Assembly: GCF_003387615.1 (NCBI RefSeq)
Contig: NZ_QUNS01000002.1
Location: 186,001-250,000, forward strand
Source: Tenacibaculum gallaicum
Lineage (GTDB): Bacteria > Bacteroidota > Bacteroidia > Flavobacteriales > Flavobacteriaceae
Length of the DNA stretch: 64,000 bases
Reading direction: 5' to 3'
The translations under genes were made by a program, and so were the position numbers. The notes beneath the pieces were generated by a model. That model did no database searches. It saw nothing but the letters and a program-made list of their open reading frames with translations, and was not told where the DNA came from. This document shows, piece after piece, positions 1 through 7,650 of the stretch (the first letter of the stretch is position 1; each line of letters starts with the position of its first letter).

Positions 1-1
1 T

Positions 2-1552
2 TTAGCTAACGAAGGAAATATGCAGTTAGTTCTCAACGGTATACACCGAGGGCTATTTTCACAGTCTCAAACAATATTTCCTGGAGGAGATTCTGATAGA
101 TCTGGGAACCACTATTGGATACCATTAGGAGATAATTTATCGGGAGGACTAATTCATAGTGCTAATGCTAATAATTTACGTTGGAGAACAGAAATGCAAT
201 GGAACTCACATACCGTTCAAACCTCATTAACGAATGAATTATTATGGTATCATAGATACAATATTATCTTACATGCAAATTTGTTAATTAACGGAATAAA
301 CGAAGGAAATTTAACTGAGACTTCTAAACTGAACTCTATTTTAGGTCAAGCCTACACCTATAGAGCTTACGCATACCTCTCGTTAATTCAGCATTATGCG
401 AAAGGGTATTTAATAGGTAATCCAAGTACTGATCCTGGAGTACCTTTACTTTTTTCTTCAGAATCACCTTTTACTAGTCAACCGAGATCAACAGTAGAAG
501 AAATTTATGTTCAAATTGGTGACGATTTAGAAGAAGCTATCAAAGCTTTTGAAAAAGGTACTCCAAGACCTTCAGGAGGACCAGAAGTAAAATCTCAGTT
601 GAATATAGATGTAGCTTATGGACTGAAAGCTAGATGGGCTCTTTCTAAAGGAGATTGGCAAACAGCTGCAGATGGAGCAGCTGCTGCACGTCAAAATTAC
701 CCGTTGATGAATGAATCTGAATGGAAAGAAGGATTTAATACAAATGACCTTTCAGAAGTTATTTGGGGAAGTAATGTTATTCAAACTGAAACAGTATTTT
801 TTCGCTCTTACTTTTACCTAGCTAGTAATACATTTAATGGAGCTCAAATTAGGAACAATCCAAAAATAGCTGACAGAAGGTTGATTGATGCAATTCCTGA
901 TACAGATTATAGAAAAGATGTGTTTATCATAGATGCACCAAACACCAATTCATCAGCTTCAAATAATCAAGGGGGGCTTCACCCAGATACAGGGTTACCA
1001 AAAGACCCTAATTATGCAACTGATTTAGATGCCTATAATACTAGAAGAGCAGAAATAAATGCAGAGCATGGTATTACGAATAGCTTTAACCAACATCCTT
1101 ATATGCATTTTAAATTAAAGAATAAGAGCCCTGGATCTACAGATCCTGACGATATAATTTATATGCGTGCCTCAGAAATGTATTTAATTGAAGCTGAAGC
1201 AAAAGCAATGATGAACGATATTACAGGAGCACAAAATGCTTTAAAACCATTAGGTGAAGAACGTGATAGTGCTTATGATGTAACAGTTTATAATACACAA
1301 GAATCTTTAATGGATCATATAAAGTTTCAAAGAGGAGTAGAGTTATGGGGAGAAGGGTTTGGATACACAGATAAAATCCGCTGGGATGAAGGAATAGATC
1401 ATGGAGCTGATGGAGGTTCAGGAGCTTCAGCGGTACTTTATCAGGGAGCTTATCAGATAGAAAAACCTTCTTTAAATGACGATTGGATTTTTAAAATTCC
1501 TCAAGCAGAAATTAATGCCAATCCAAATATAACACCAAGTGATCAAAATTAA
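2..1552 (+). CDS. SusD/RagB family nutrient-binding outer-membrane lipoprotein, 5'-truncated
   Basis: The reading frame is open to the left edge of the window, so the signal peptide, lipobox and first part of the SusD N-terminal domain are missing; the ATG at 20 is internal. Visible family features are the alpha-helical TPR-like segment (LGQAYTYRAYAYLSLIQHY near residue 115), a central ligand-binding region, and the C-terminal segment with YMRASEMYLIEAEAKAM and FQRGVELWGEGFGYTDKIRW, typical of SusD C-termini. SusD proteins sit on the outer face of the outer membrane as a lid on a SusC TonB-dependent transporter, which would be expected just upstream. The ligand (glycan, peptide or other) cannot be told from this fragment. 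A 14-bp hairpin follows the stop. Confidence 0.9.
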   Translation, partial: LANEGNMQLVLNGIHRGLFSQSQTIFPGGDSDRSGNHYWIPLGDNLSGGLIHSANANNLRWRTEMQWNSHTVQTSLTNELLWYHRYNIILHANLLINGINEGNLTETSKLNSILGQAYTYRAYAYLSLIQHYAKGYLIGNPSTDPGVPLLFSSESPFTSQPRSTVEEIYVQIGDDLEEAIKAFEKGTPRPSGGPEVKSQLNIDVAYGLKARWALSKGDWQTAADGAAAARQNYPLMNESEWKEGFNTNDLSEVIWGSNVIQTETVFFRSYFYLASNTFNGAQIRNNPKIADRRLIDAIPDTDYRKDVFIIDAPNTNSSASNNQGGLHPDTGLPKDPNYATDLDAYNTRRAEINAEHGITNSFNQHPYMHFKLKNKSPGSTDPDDIIYMRASEMYLIEAEAKAMMNDITGAQNALKPLGEERDSAYDVTVYNTQESLMDHIKFQRGVELWGEGFGYTDKIRWDEGIDHGADGGSGASAVLYQGAYQIEKPSLNDDWIFKIPQAEINANPNITPSDQN

Positions 1553-1577
1553 AAGAGTTGTGAATAGAATAAGAAGC

Positions 1578-1615
1578 TAATTACATTAAATTTTTGTTTT
1601 CATTTAATGTAATTA
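1578..1615 (+). terminator. Hairpin after susD
   Basis: A 14-bp perfect stem (TAATTACATTAAAT with ATTTAATGTAATTA) around a 10-nt T-rich loop begins 25 nt after the susD stop. It lacks a strong downstream T-run, so it may act mainly as a 3' stabiliser, with the next hairpin (1630-1656) as terminator. Confidence 0.65.
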
Positions 1616-1629
1616 CTTGAATTGATTAT

Positions 1630-1660
1630 AAGCCAAGGAGTTATTAACCTTGGCTTTCTT
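1630..1660 (+). terminator. Terminator hairpin, copy 1 of a duplicated sequence
   Basis: Stem AAGCCAAGG / CCTTGGCTT with a 9-nt loop AGTTATTAA, followed by TCTTTTATTG. It is nearly identical, loop included, to the hairpin at 2024-2050; the two copies flank the small leader-peptide gene. Confidence 0.8.
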
Positions 1661-1736
1661 TTATTGTTTTTATTTAACGTTTTTGTTTATAACAAGATTT
1701 TTCTTTATTTTTAGAGATATTAACTCTAATTTTTTT

Positions 1737-1934
1737 ATTAAGTTAAAAAATATTTTAAACTTAGGTACTATTCTAAACAAAGAAGAGCAAAAATCTATTA
1801 ATGGAGGGTTTGCCTATACTTTTTGGGTTGAAGGATATAAATATTGTGTAGATTGTTCTAGGCCAATTACATCTGAAGATAATCCGACAGTAGATGAAAT
1901 GCTTAAGTCAGATTGTAGAGAAAGACGATGTTAA
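1737..1934 (+). CDS. Double-glycine leader peptide (bacteriocin or natural-product precursor), no standard start codon
   Basis: The residues KLKNILNLGTILNKEEQKSI followed by NGG match the double-glycine leaders of Bacteroidota secreted peptide precursors, which C39-peptidase ABC exporters cleave after GG. The predicted mature part is about 41 residues, with aromatic residues near its start and four cysteines (a CVDC pair, one in KSDC, one at the C-terminus), and would suit a disulfide-bonded peptide. At the place where such leaders begin with M-K there is ATT (1737). The only standard-type start in frame is TTG at 1650, which lies inside a terminator hairpin and would add an unlikely 29-residue hydrophobic extension. 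The gene therefore either uses the rare ATT start, has lost its start, or carries a sequencing error. No exporter gene is visible nearby. A 12-bp hairpin follows the stop. Confidence 0.6.
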   Translation: MKLKNILNLGTILNKEEQKSINGGFAYTFWVEGYKYCVDCSRPITSEDNPTVDEMLKSDCRERRC

Positions 1935-1963
1935 TCTGTCAGATTTCTCTCTTTTGGTTTCTT

Positions 1964-1990
1964 AAATAAGTGGACGAAGTCCACTTATTT
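1964..1990 (+). terminator. Terminator-like hairpin after the leader-peptide gene
   Basis: A perfect 12-bp stem, AAATAAGTGGAC / GTCCACTTATTT, with a GAA loop lies 30 nt after the stop codon. It separates the peptide gene from the second copy of the duplicated terminator. Confidence 0.7.
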
Positions 1991-2023
1991 AACTCTAGGG
2001 TGTATGAGGTAAATTATAAAAAA

Positions 2024-2053
2024 AAGCCAAGGAGTCATTAACCTTGGCTTTCT
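2024..2053. terminator. Terminator hairpin, copy 2, serving pyrF
   Basis: Stem AAGCCAAGG / CCTTGGCTT with loop AGTCATTAA, differing from copy 1 by one base in the loop. It lies at the 3' end of pyrF on the minus strand, with A-runs to its left that give a T-run in that direction. Confidence 0.8.
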
Positions 2054-2054
2054 A

Positions 2055-2867
2055 TTATTTTAAAATAGTTTCCATTTGCTTTTGTAGCTCCTCAGCTTTT
2101 GTAGCTGCGGCTTTAGCAAAATTATTTCCGTTAGAAGCATAAATAATTCCACGAGAAGAATTAATTAATAACCCAATGGTATTAGTCATTCCATATTTAC
2201 AAACTTCTTCTAAACTTCCTCCTTGAGCACCAACTCCAGGAACTAATAAAAAACTCTCAGGAATAATCTTTCTAATGTCAGCTAAATATTCAGCCTTAGT
2301 AGCACCAACTACATACATTAAGTTTTGTGAATTTATCCAAGATTTAGAAGCTTCAATAACTTGTTTGTATAATTCTTTCCCATCAACTGTTTTTGTCTGG
2401 AAATCGAAAGCACCTTGGTTAGAAGTTAAAGCAAGCATTATAGTATGTTTATCTTCAAAAGCTAAAAAAGGTTCTACAGAGTCCTTTCCCATATACGGAG
2501 CAACAGTTACCGAATCAAAAGCCAAATCTTCAAAAAAAGCTTTAGCGTACATAGTTGAGGTGTTACCAATATCACCACGTTTGGCATCAGCAATTGTGAA
2601 AATCTCAGGATGTTTTTCGTTTAAGTAGTTAATCGTTTTTTCAAGAGATTTCCAACCTTTAATACCGTAAGCTTCATAAAAAGCGGTGTTAGGCTTATAC
2701 GCTACACAAAGGTGATGTGTAGTATCAATAATAGCTTTGTTAAAGGAAAAAATAGGGTCTTCTTCTTGAAGTAAATGTGTTGGGATTTTGTTTAAATCAA
2801 CATCTAATCCAATACATAAAAACGATTTCTTTTTTCGAATTTCAGATACAAGTTGTTGTGTTGTCAT
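2055..2867 (-). CDS. pyrF: Orotidine 5'-phosphate decarboxylase
   Basis: PyrF decarboxylates OMP to UMP, the last step of de novo pyrimidine synthesis, in the cytoplasm. The 270-residue protein is of the longer subfamily found in Bacteroidota. The active-site signature is DAKRGD, with Asp94, Lys96 and Asp99; CIGLDVD near residue 18 holds the conserved Asp of the first strand, and VPGVGAQGG late in the protein fits the phosphate-binding loop. The start is ATG at 2867; a CAAAAGTA box at 2888-2895 (TACTTTTG on the coding strand) is a likely -7 element close to the start. The gene stands alone and convergent to susD, sharing the 2024-2053 terminator. Confidence 0.95.
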   Translation of the reverse strand: MTTQQLVSEIRKKKSFLCIGLDVDLNKIPTHLLQEEDPIFSFNKAIIDTTHHLCVAYKPNTAFYEAYGIKGWKSLEKTINYLNEKHPEIFTIADAKRGDIGNTSTMYAKAFFEDLAFDSVTVAPYMGKDSVEPFLAFEDKHTIMLALTSNQGAFDFQTKTVDGKELYKQVIEASKSWINSQNLMYVVGATKAEYLADIRKIIPESFLLVPGVGAQGGSLEEVCKYGMTNTIGLLINSSRGIIYASNGNNFAKAAATKAEELQKQMETILK

Positions 2868-2916
2868 GTGTTGTTGTAAAAGTTAGGCAAAAGTACATAA
2901 ATTTAGCAGTTTCTGT

Positions 2917-2924
2917 TATCTTTG
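2917..2924 (+). promoter_or_regulatory. Bacteroidota -7 box TATCTTTG at the ABC permease start
   Basis: Matches the TAnnTTTG consensus of the Bacteroidota housekeeping sigma factor. It ends only 6 nt before the ATG at 2931, which predicts a leader of a few nucleotides at most. No good -33 TTTG is visible at 19-20 nt. Confidence 0.55.
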
Positions 2925-2930
2925 TTATAT

Positions 2931-4007
2931 ATGTTTCAATATGTCATCAACAAAATATTTTACGGCTTCTTAACACTGTTTGGGGTAGTTACTGTAATTT
3001 TTTTACTGTTTAATATCTTACCAGGCGATCCAGCCCGTATGATGTTAGACCAGAGAGAAGATACCGAGCAGTTACAAAATATTCGAAAGAAATACGGATT
3101 CGACAAACCTGTATTTACGCAGTATTTGTATTATTTGAATGATGTTTCTCCGTTGTCATTTCATAGTAAGAATAAAGACAATTATACTTTTTTATCTGAA
3201 GGGAAATACAACGCTCAATCCTTGTTTTCGGCAGGAAATACTGAAGTGGTTATAAAAACTCCGTATTTACGTCAATCCTTTCAAAAGAATGGTAAAAATG
3301 TTTCCGAAGTAATTAAAGAAACTTTACCAAACACTGCAATTTTAGCAATAGTAGCAATAACGATTGCACTTTTTTTAGGAATTATATTAGGGATATTCTC
3401 TGCGTTACTTAAAGATACTTTTTTTGATAGAATAATTGCTGTTGTTAGTACTTTAGGAATGAGTGTTCCATCATTCTTTTCAGCCATATTGTTTGCTTGG
3501 TTTTTCGGATTTGTATTACATAAATATACACATTTGGAAATGACAGGAAGCTTGTATGAAGTTGATGATTTTGGAGAAGAGACTTATATTCAATGGAAAA
3601 ATTTACTGCTACCTGCAATAGTGTTAGGTATTCGTCCGTTAGCTGTAGTAATCCAGTTAATGAGGAATTCATTGTTAGAAACCTTAAGTCAAGACTATAT
3701 TAGAACAGCAAAGGCAAAAGGTTTAACGATGTATCAAGTAATAAAAAAGCATGCGTTGAAAAACTCATTAAACCCAGTAATAACAGCAATATCAGGATGG
3801 TTTGCTTCGATGTTAGCTGGAGCAGTTTTTGTAGAGTATATTTTTAACTGGAACGGATTAGGAAAAGAAATAGTAAACTCTTTAAACACGCTCGATTTAC
3901 CAGTAATTATGGGTGCTGTTTTAGTAGTTGCTACACTATTTATAATCATAAATATATTAGTAGATATTTTATATAGTTGGTTAGATCCCCGAATAAGATT
4001 ACAATAG
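2931..4007 (+). CDS. ABC transporter permease (DppB/OppB type)
   Basis: An inner-membrane permease of the binding-protein-dependent dipeptide/oligopeptide class. The N-terminus has the family pattern of a first membrane helix followed by NILPGDPARMML and a periplasmic region. The C-terminal half has several membrane segments and the EAA-loop region (RNSLLETLSQDYIRTAKAKG near residue 250), where the ATPase docks; the end reads DILYSWLDPRIRLQ, a classic ending for the family. I chose ATG 2931 because it starts directly on MFQYVINK and a -7 box lies just before it. No ATPase, second permease or binding protein is adjacent, so partners must be elsewhere; orphan permeases at this locus are common in flavobacteria. 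Substrate unknown. Confidence 0.85.
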   Translation: MFQYVINKIFYGFLTLFGVVTVIFLLFNILPGDPARMMLDQREDTEQLQNIRKKYGFDKPVFTQYLYYLNDVSPLSFHSKNKDNYTFLSEGKYNAQSLFSAGNTEVVIKTPYLRQSFQKNGKNVSEVIKETLPNTAILAIVAITIALFLGIILGIFSALLKDTFFDRIIAVVSTLGMSVPSFFSAILFAWFFGFVLHKYTHLEMTGSLYEVDDFGEETYIQWKNLLLPAIVLGIRPLAVVIQLMRNSLLETLSQDYIRTAKAKGLTMYQVIKKHALKNSLNPVITAISGWFASMLAGAVFVEYIFNWNGLGKEIVNSLNTLDLPVIMGAVLVVATLFIIINILVDILYSWLDPRIRLQ

Positions 4008-4008
4008 A

Positions 4009-4491
4009 ATGAGAATATTTTTTATATTGATTACTGTAGCTTTTTTATCAAGCTGCGCTGTATTTCAACCAAAAGAATTTACCCCAGCATCTCTGAATGA
4101 AGAACTACTGAACTTAGAAAGAAAACCAATTTCACTTCAAGAAGTTTTAGAGAAAAATAAAGGTAAGAAAATGTTGATACAAATCTTTGCAACTTACTGT
4201 CCTTACAGCCAACGAAGTTTTGATGATGTGCTTTTATTTCAAAAGAAAAATCCAGAATTAGAATATGTTTTTTTATCAGTAGATCATTCATATCATGATT
4301 GGAAACGAGGTTTAGAAAGTGTTCCTGTAAAAGGTCAACACTATTACATTCAAAAAAAAGGAGAAGGAGCACTTGGTGAATTTTTAAAGCTAAAAACAAT
4401 TCCACGGTTTTTGATGGTTGATGAAGATGGAAAGATTACGGTGTATAAATCATCAAAAGTGTCAGACAAACTTCAAAACAAAGTACAATAA
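4009..4491 (+). CDS. Thioredoxin-like lipoprotein with CPYS instead of CXXC
   Basis: A 160-residue TlpA-like protein with a lipoprotein signal (lipobox LSSC, Cys16), so probably anchored in the cell envelope. The thioredoxin motif region is ATYCPYSQRS, with Cys64 but Ser67 in place of the resolving cysteine. A late cis-proline region (TIPRFLMVDEDGKI) is kept. It is a tandem paralogue of the next gene, which has an intact CPDC. Thioredoxin-fold proteins with CXXS can form mixed disulfides but cannot complete the normal reduction cycle, so a chaperone, isomerase-like or monothiol role is possible. It starts 1 nt after the permease stop and the following gene starts 1 nt after its own stop, so the three are probably cotranscribed. 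Confidence 0.85.
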   Translation: MRIFFILITVAFLSSCAVFQPKEFTPASLNEELLNLERKPISLQEVLEKNKGKKMLIQIFATYCPYSQRSFDDVLLFQKKNPELEYVFLSVDHSYHDWKRGLESVPVKGQHYYIQKKGEGALGEFLKLKTIPRFLMVDEDGKITVYKSSKVSDKLQNKVQ

Positions 4492-4492
4492 C

Positions 4493-4987
4493 ATGAAAAA
4501 AATAGTGATAGTAGTTTTTATCGGGATAACCCTTTTAGGTTGTTCAAAAGAAAACCCAAGTCAATTTTCAACTGAAGCTTTAAAAGATGTTCTTCTTTCT
4601 TTGGATGGAAAAGAAGTTCTGTTCAAAGATATTTTAGAAAAGCATAAAGGAAAAAAAATATTAATAGATATTTGGGCTTCGTGGTGTCCAGACTGTTTAA
4701 AAAGTATTCCAGAAGTACAAAAAATTCAGGGAGAACAACCTGAAGCAGCTTATGTTTTTTTATCCTTAGACAGAAATAAGACAGATTGGAAAAATGGTAT
4801 TGAACGTCTAAAAATAGAAGGAGATCATTATTTTATAGAATCAGGTTGGGAAGGAAAATTAGGTGAGTTTTTAGGTTTAGATTGGATTCCAAGATTTTTA
4901 GTAATTGATGAGAAAGGAAAAATACTTGTTTTTGATGCTACAAAAGCGACTGATAATTTAATTCGTCAAAGCCTAGAAAAAATGTAA
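4493..4987 (+). CDS. TlpA-like thioredoxin-domain lipoprotein
   Basis: 164 residues with a lipobox LLGC (Cys17) and an intact thioredoxin active site WASWCPDCLKS (Cys65, Cys68), plus the cis-proline segment WIPRFLVID. It probably acts as a periplasmic-face thiol-disulfide oxidoreductase (TlpA/ResA family). The start ATG at 4493 gives a proper signal peptide; an upstream in-frame start at 4418 lies within the preceding gene and would spoil it. It is closely related to the preceding CPYS protein in length, spacing and sequence (both carry EVL or DIL-EK-KGKK before the active site), which indicates tandem duplication. Confidence 0.88.
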   Translation: MKKIVIVVFIGITLLGCSKENPSQFSTEALKDVLLSLDGKEVLFKDILEKHKGKKILIDIWASWCPDCLKSIPEVQKIQGEQPEAAYVFLSLDRNKTDWKNGIERLKIEGDHYFIESGWEGKLGEFLGLDWIPRFLVIDEKGKILVFDATKATDNLIRQSLEKM

Positions 4988-5028
4988 TTTTGCAGACAGA
5001 AAATCAATAACCAGAAAAAACAATACAC

Positions 5029-5787
5029 GTGAGACAAAAAATAGTTGCAGGTAACTGGAAGATGAATAAAAACCTTGATGAAGCAAAAGAATTAATCGAG
5101 GGAATAAAGAAAGAAGTAAAAGCTGGTTTAGATGAAGGTACTAGAGTGATAATTGCTCCTAGTTTTGTAAACCTACAATCAGCAGTGAAAAATACCGAAG
5201 AATCGGTTGTAGAGGTTGCGGCACAAAATATGCATCAATCTAAAAGTGGAGCGTTCACAGGAGAGGTTTCTGCAGATATGTTAACAAATTTAGGTGTTAA
5301 CATAGTAATTTTAGGGCATTCTGAACGTAGAGAGTACTTTGGTGAAACAGATGAGTTATTAGCTGAAAAGGTAGATGCTGCTTTAGTAAATGGTTTAGAA
5401 GTTGTTTTTTGTTTTGGAGAATTGTTAGAAGATAGAAAGTCTGGAAATCATTTTAAAGTAGTAGAAAGCCAACTTCAAAAAGGATTGTTTCATCTTCAAA
5501 AAGCTAATTTTAAGAATATTATTTTAGCTTACGAACCTGTTTGGGCGATTGGAACAGGAGAAACAGCTTCACCAGAGCAAGCACAAGAAATGCACGCTTT
5601 TGTAAGAGAACTTTTTGCTAAAGAATTTGGAAAAGAAACAGCTGATGCTATTTCAATTTTATACGGAGGAAGTGTAAAACCAGCCAACGCAAAAGAGATT
5701 TTTTCAAAACCAGATGTTGATGGAGGGTTAATAGGTGGAGCAGCATTGAAAGCAGAAGATTTTGCAGCAATAATTAAATCAATTTAA
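5029..5787 (+). CDS. tpiA: Triosephosphate isomerase
   Basis: Interconverts dihydroxyacetone phosphate and glyceraldehyde 3-phosphate in glycolysis and gluconeogenesis. All catalytic features of the TIM barrel are present: AGNWKMN with Lys11, GHSERR with His97, YEPVWAIGTG with Glu169, and the phosphate-binding YGGSVKP and GGLIGGA loops. The length of 252 residues is normal. The start is GTG at 5029, fixed by the conserved N-terminus MRQKIVAGNWKMN. A -7 box TAATTTTG (4985-4992) overlaps the preceding stop, so the gene can be transcribed separately from the lipoproteins. The stop TAA overlaps the prmA ATG (TAATG), which implies coupled translation. Confidence 0.97.
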   Translation: MRQKIVAGNWKMNKNLDEAKELIEGIKKEVKAGLDEGTRVIIAPSFVNLQSAVKNTEESVVEVAAQNMHQSKSGAFTGEVSADMLTNLGVNIVILGHSERREYFGETDELLAEKVDAALVNGLEVVFCFGELLEDRKSGNHFKVVESQLQKGLFHLQKANFKNIILAYEPVWAIGTGETASPEQAQEMHAFVRELFAKEFGKETADAISILYGGSVKPANAKEIFSKPDVDGGLIGGAALKAEDFAAIIKSI

Positions 5788-6620
5788 TGGATAATATTTA
5801 TATAGAATATACTTTTGAAGTAACACCGAAAGAACCAACCACTGAAATTTTAATTGCTGAGTTAGGTGCTTTAGGATTTGAAAGTTTTGTAGAGAACGAA
5901 AATGGAGTTGTAGCGTATATTCAAAAAGATGATTGGACTGCTGATATTTTAGAAAGTGTATTTGTGTTAAGCTCGGAAGAGTTTTCAATTCAATACGAGC
6001 ATAAAGAAATAGAGCAAACCAATTGGAATGCAGAATGGGAAAAGAATTTTAATCCTATTCAGGTAGATGATTTGGTAAGTATTAGAGCTCCGTTTCATGA
6101 AAATCCTAATTTACAGTACGATATAGTAATTGAGCCAAAAATGAGTTTTGGTACAGGACATCATGAAACTACACATATGATGGTACAGCATTTGATTAAC
6201 CTAGATGTAACTGATAAAAAAGTACTAGATATGGGGTGCGGAACAGGGATTTTAGCAATTTTTTCTGAAATGAAAGGAGCACAACCTATTGATGCCATTG
6301 ATATTGATGCATGGTGTTATGAGAACTCGTTAGAAAATGTAGAAAGAAACAATTGCAAACATATTTCGGTTTATGAAGGGGAAGCCTCACTATTAGAAGG
6401 AAAAAAATACGATGTTATTATAGCAAATATTAACCGTAATATCTTGTTAAATGATATGCAAACCTATACAAATTGCTTAACTGAAAAAGGAGTTTTATTA
6501 TTAAGTGGATTTTACAGTGAAGATATTCCAGTAATTGATAATGAGGTGTCTAAGTGTGGTTTAACATTAAAAGATACGATAAAAAGAAATAATTGGGTAG
6601 CTTTGCAGTATCAAAAATAA
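5787..6620 (+). CDS. prmA: Ribosomal protein L11 methyltransferase
   Basis: An S-adenosylmethionine-dependent enzyme that methylates ribosomal protein L11. The N-terminal ferredoxin-like substrate-recognition domain (about residues 1-90) leads into the catalytic domain. That domain has the FGTGHHETT segment, the SAM motif I VLDMGCGTGILA and the ANINRNILL motif of the PrmA active site. At 277 residues it is the usual Bacteroidota length. The start codon shares one base with the tpiA stop codon. Next to clpS, as in other Flavobacteriaceae. Confidence 0.95.
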   Translation: MDNIYIEYTFEVTPKEPTTEILIAELGALGFESFVENENGVVAYIQKDDWTADILESVFVLSSEEFSIQYEHKEIEQTNWNAEWEKNFNPIQVDDLVSIRAPFHENPNLQYDIVIEPKMSFGTGHHETTHMMVQHLINLDVTDKKVLDMGCGTGILAIFSEMKGAQPIDAIDIDAWCYENSLENVERNNCKHISVYEGEASLLEGKKYDVIIANINRNILLNDMQTYTNCLTEKGVLLLSGFYSEDIPVIDNEVSKCGLTLKDTIKRNNWVALQYQK

Positions 6621-6625
6621 AACAA

Positions 6626-6901
6626 ATGAGTACGATAGAAAAAATTCAAGAAGAGCTTGATGTTTTATTAAATGAAACGAGAAAGCACGAAATTGTTTTG
6701 CACAATGATGAGGTAAATACCTTTGATTTTGTAATTGATAGTCTGGTAACTGTATGTGACCATACACTAGAGCAAGCAGAACAATGTACTATTTTGGTTC
6801 ATTATAAAGGTAAGTGTTCAGTTAAAACAGGAGAGTATAAAGATTTAGAACCACGATGCTCTAAATTATTAGAGTTAGGTTTATCAGCAGAGATAGTGTA
6901 A
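6626..6901 (+). CDS. clpS: ATP-dependent Clp protease adaptor ClpS
   Basis: ClpS binds the N-domain of ClpA/ClpC-type unfoldases and delivers N-degron substrates. The 91-residue protein shows the core pattern HEIVLHNDEVNTFDFVIDSL, where the VLHNDEVNTF segment forms the N-degron-binding pocket, and then HTLEQAEQCTILVHYKGKC. ATG 6626 is preferred to an in-frame start at 6593 inside prmA. It follows prmA by 5 nt and precedes a small unknown gene by 2 nt, so the group tpiA-prmA-clpS-6904 is probably one transcript. Confidence 0.92.
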   Translation: MSTIEKIQEELDVLLNETRKHEIVLHNDEVNTFDFVIDSLVTVCDHTLEQAEQCTILVHYKGKCSVKTGEYKDLEPRCSKLLELGLSAEIV

Positions 6902-6903
6902 GA

Positions 6904-7176
6904 ATGGAAAACGTTTTAAAGTATTACGAATTTTCAGAATTTTTTAAAGACAGCTCAGGTACGTTTAAAAAGAACGAAATAAGTTTCTCAGAACTAAACA
7001 AAGAGCATTTTTTAATTTTTGAAAAAAAGGAATCGCAATATAACCTCTACGTGTCAAAATACAGTTCTAAAAAAGGTGTTGGTAAAGAACCGCCAGAGAT
7101 ACTGGAGCTATTGGTAGAAAACTACGATAAGTCTATACCTGAACACAGAATAATACTTAGAAAATACTTGTATTAA
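6904..7176 (+). CDS. Small hypothetical protein
   Basis: A 90-residue protein I do not recognise. It has no signal peptide or membrane segment, is rich in Lys/Glu and aromatic residues, and starts 2 nt after clpS with an ATG, which indicates translation with the clpS operon. A strong terminator begins at its stop codon. Position suggests only that it is coexpressed with clpS. Confidence 0.7.
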   Translation: MENVLKYYEFSEFFKDSSGTFKKNEISFSELNKEHFLIFEKKESQYNLYVSKYSSKKGVGKEPPEILELLVENYDKSIPEHRIILRKYLY

Positions 7177-7207
7177 AAACTCAAAAATTTTTTTTTGAGT
7201 TTTTTTT
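7175..7207 (+). terminator. Terminator of the tpiA-clpS operon
   Basis: AAAAACTCAAAAA pairs with the TTTTTTTTTGAGTTTTTT that follows at once, giving a long A/T-rich hairpin and T-run that begins inside the stop codon of the preceding gene. Confidence 0.8.
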
Positions 7208-7299
7208 ATGCTTTTAGGTGACCAATTAAAAATTATAGTGTCATAATAGTGTAGATAAAAAGAAAAGAATTAAGTTGAAAATATGACCTCTTAAATATA

Positions 7300-7343
7300 A
7301 AACTTCTCTTTTTTGCTTAAAGCTTTACAAAGAGAAGTTTTTT
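7300..7343 (+). terminator. Orphan terminator-like hairpin
   Basis: AAACTTCTCTTT (7300-7311) pairs with AAAGAGAAGTTT (7329-7340), followed by TTT. No protein gene lies between it and the previous terminator. Confidence 0.6.
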
Positions 7344-7393
7344 AAGGTTTAAAAATAGTAGTAGTTAGTTTTTATACTAAGTTTGGTTAGACG

Positions 7394-7427
7394 AAAAGGC
7401 CTTAAGCGAAAGTTTAAGGTCTTTTTT
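7394..7427 (+). terminator. Orphan terminator-like hairpin
   Basis: AAAAGGCCTTAA (7394-7405) pairs, with one mismatch, with TTAAGGTCTTTT followed by a T-run ending at 7427. Third stacked hairpin after the clpS operon. Confidence 0.6.
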
Positions 7428-7650
7428 ATTTCTCTATTTTAATTAAAAAATAAATAAAAAGGTCTTTAAAAAAGAGTGAAAAATAATGTATCTTTATATA
7501 GATGAAACAGTAATAATAAAAGCCTATGTAACATCATTTTCTTTGTATACCACGAGCATAACTAAAAGCTAGTTTGTGCTAAAAGAAACTTGGACTTGTT
7601 GTGGTAAATATCCAAGATATAAATTTTGTTAATTAAAAATTTTAAAGAAA

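Larger units (their letters stand above)
7208..7650. other. Intergenic stretch with two more terminator-like hairpins
   Basis: About 440 nt without a convincing protein gene. It holds two hairpins with T-runs (7300-7343 and 7394-7427) that follow the operon terminator at 7175, a -7-like TATCTTTA at about 7488, and a 6-bp hairpin near the start of the next gene. The stacked hairpins could end one or two short noncoding transcripts. Confidence 0.6.

Noticed and set aside
1650-1736. An N-terminal extension of the leader-peptide gene starting with TTG at 1650
   Set aside because: The TTG lies in the stem of a terminator and the added residues are low-complexity Phe-rich sequence. The leader motif starts at 1737.
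7485-7570. A 28-codon frame starting ATGTATCTTTATATAG
   Set aside because: It overlaps a -7-like box, has no recognisable features and is too short to support.
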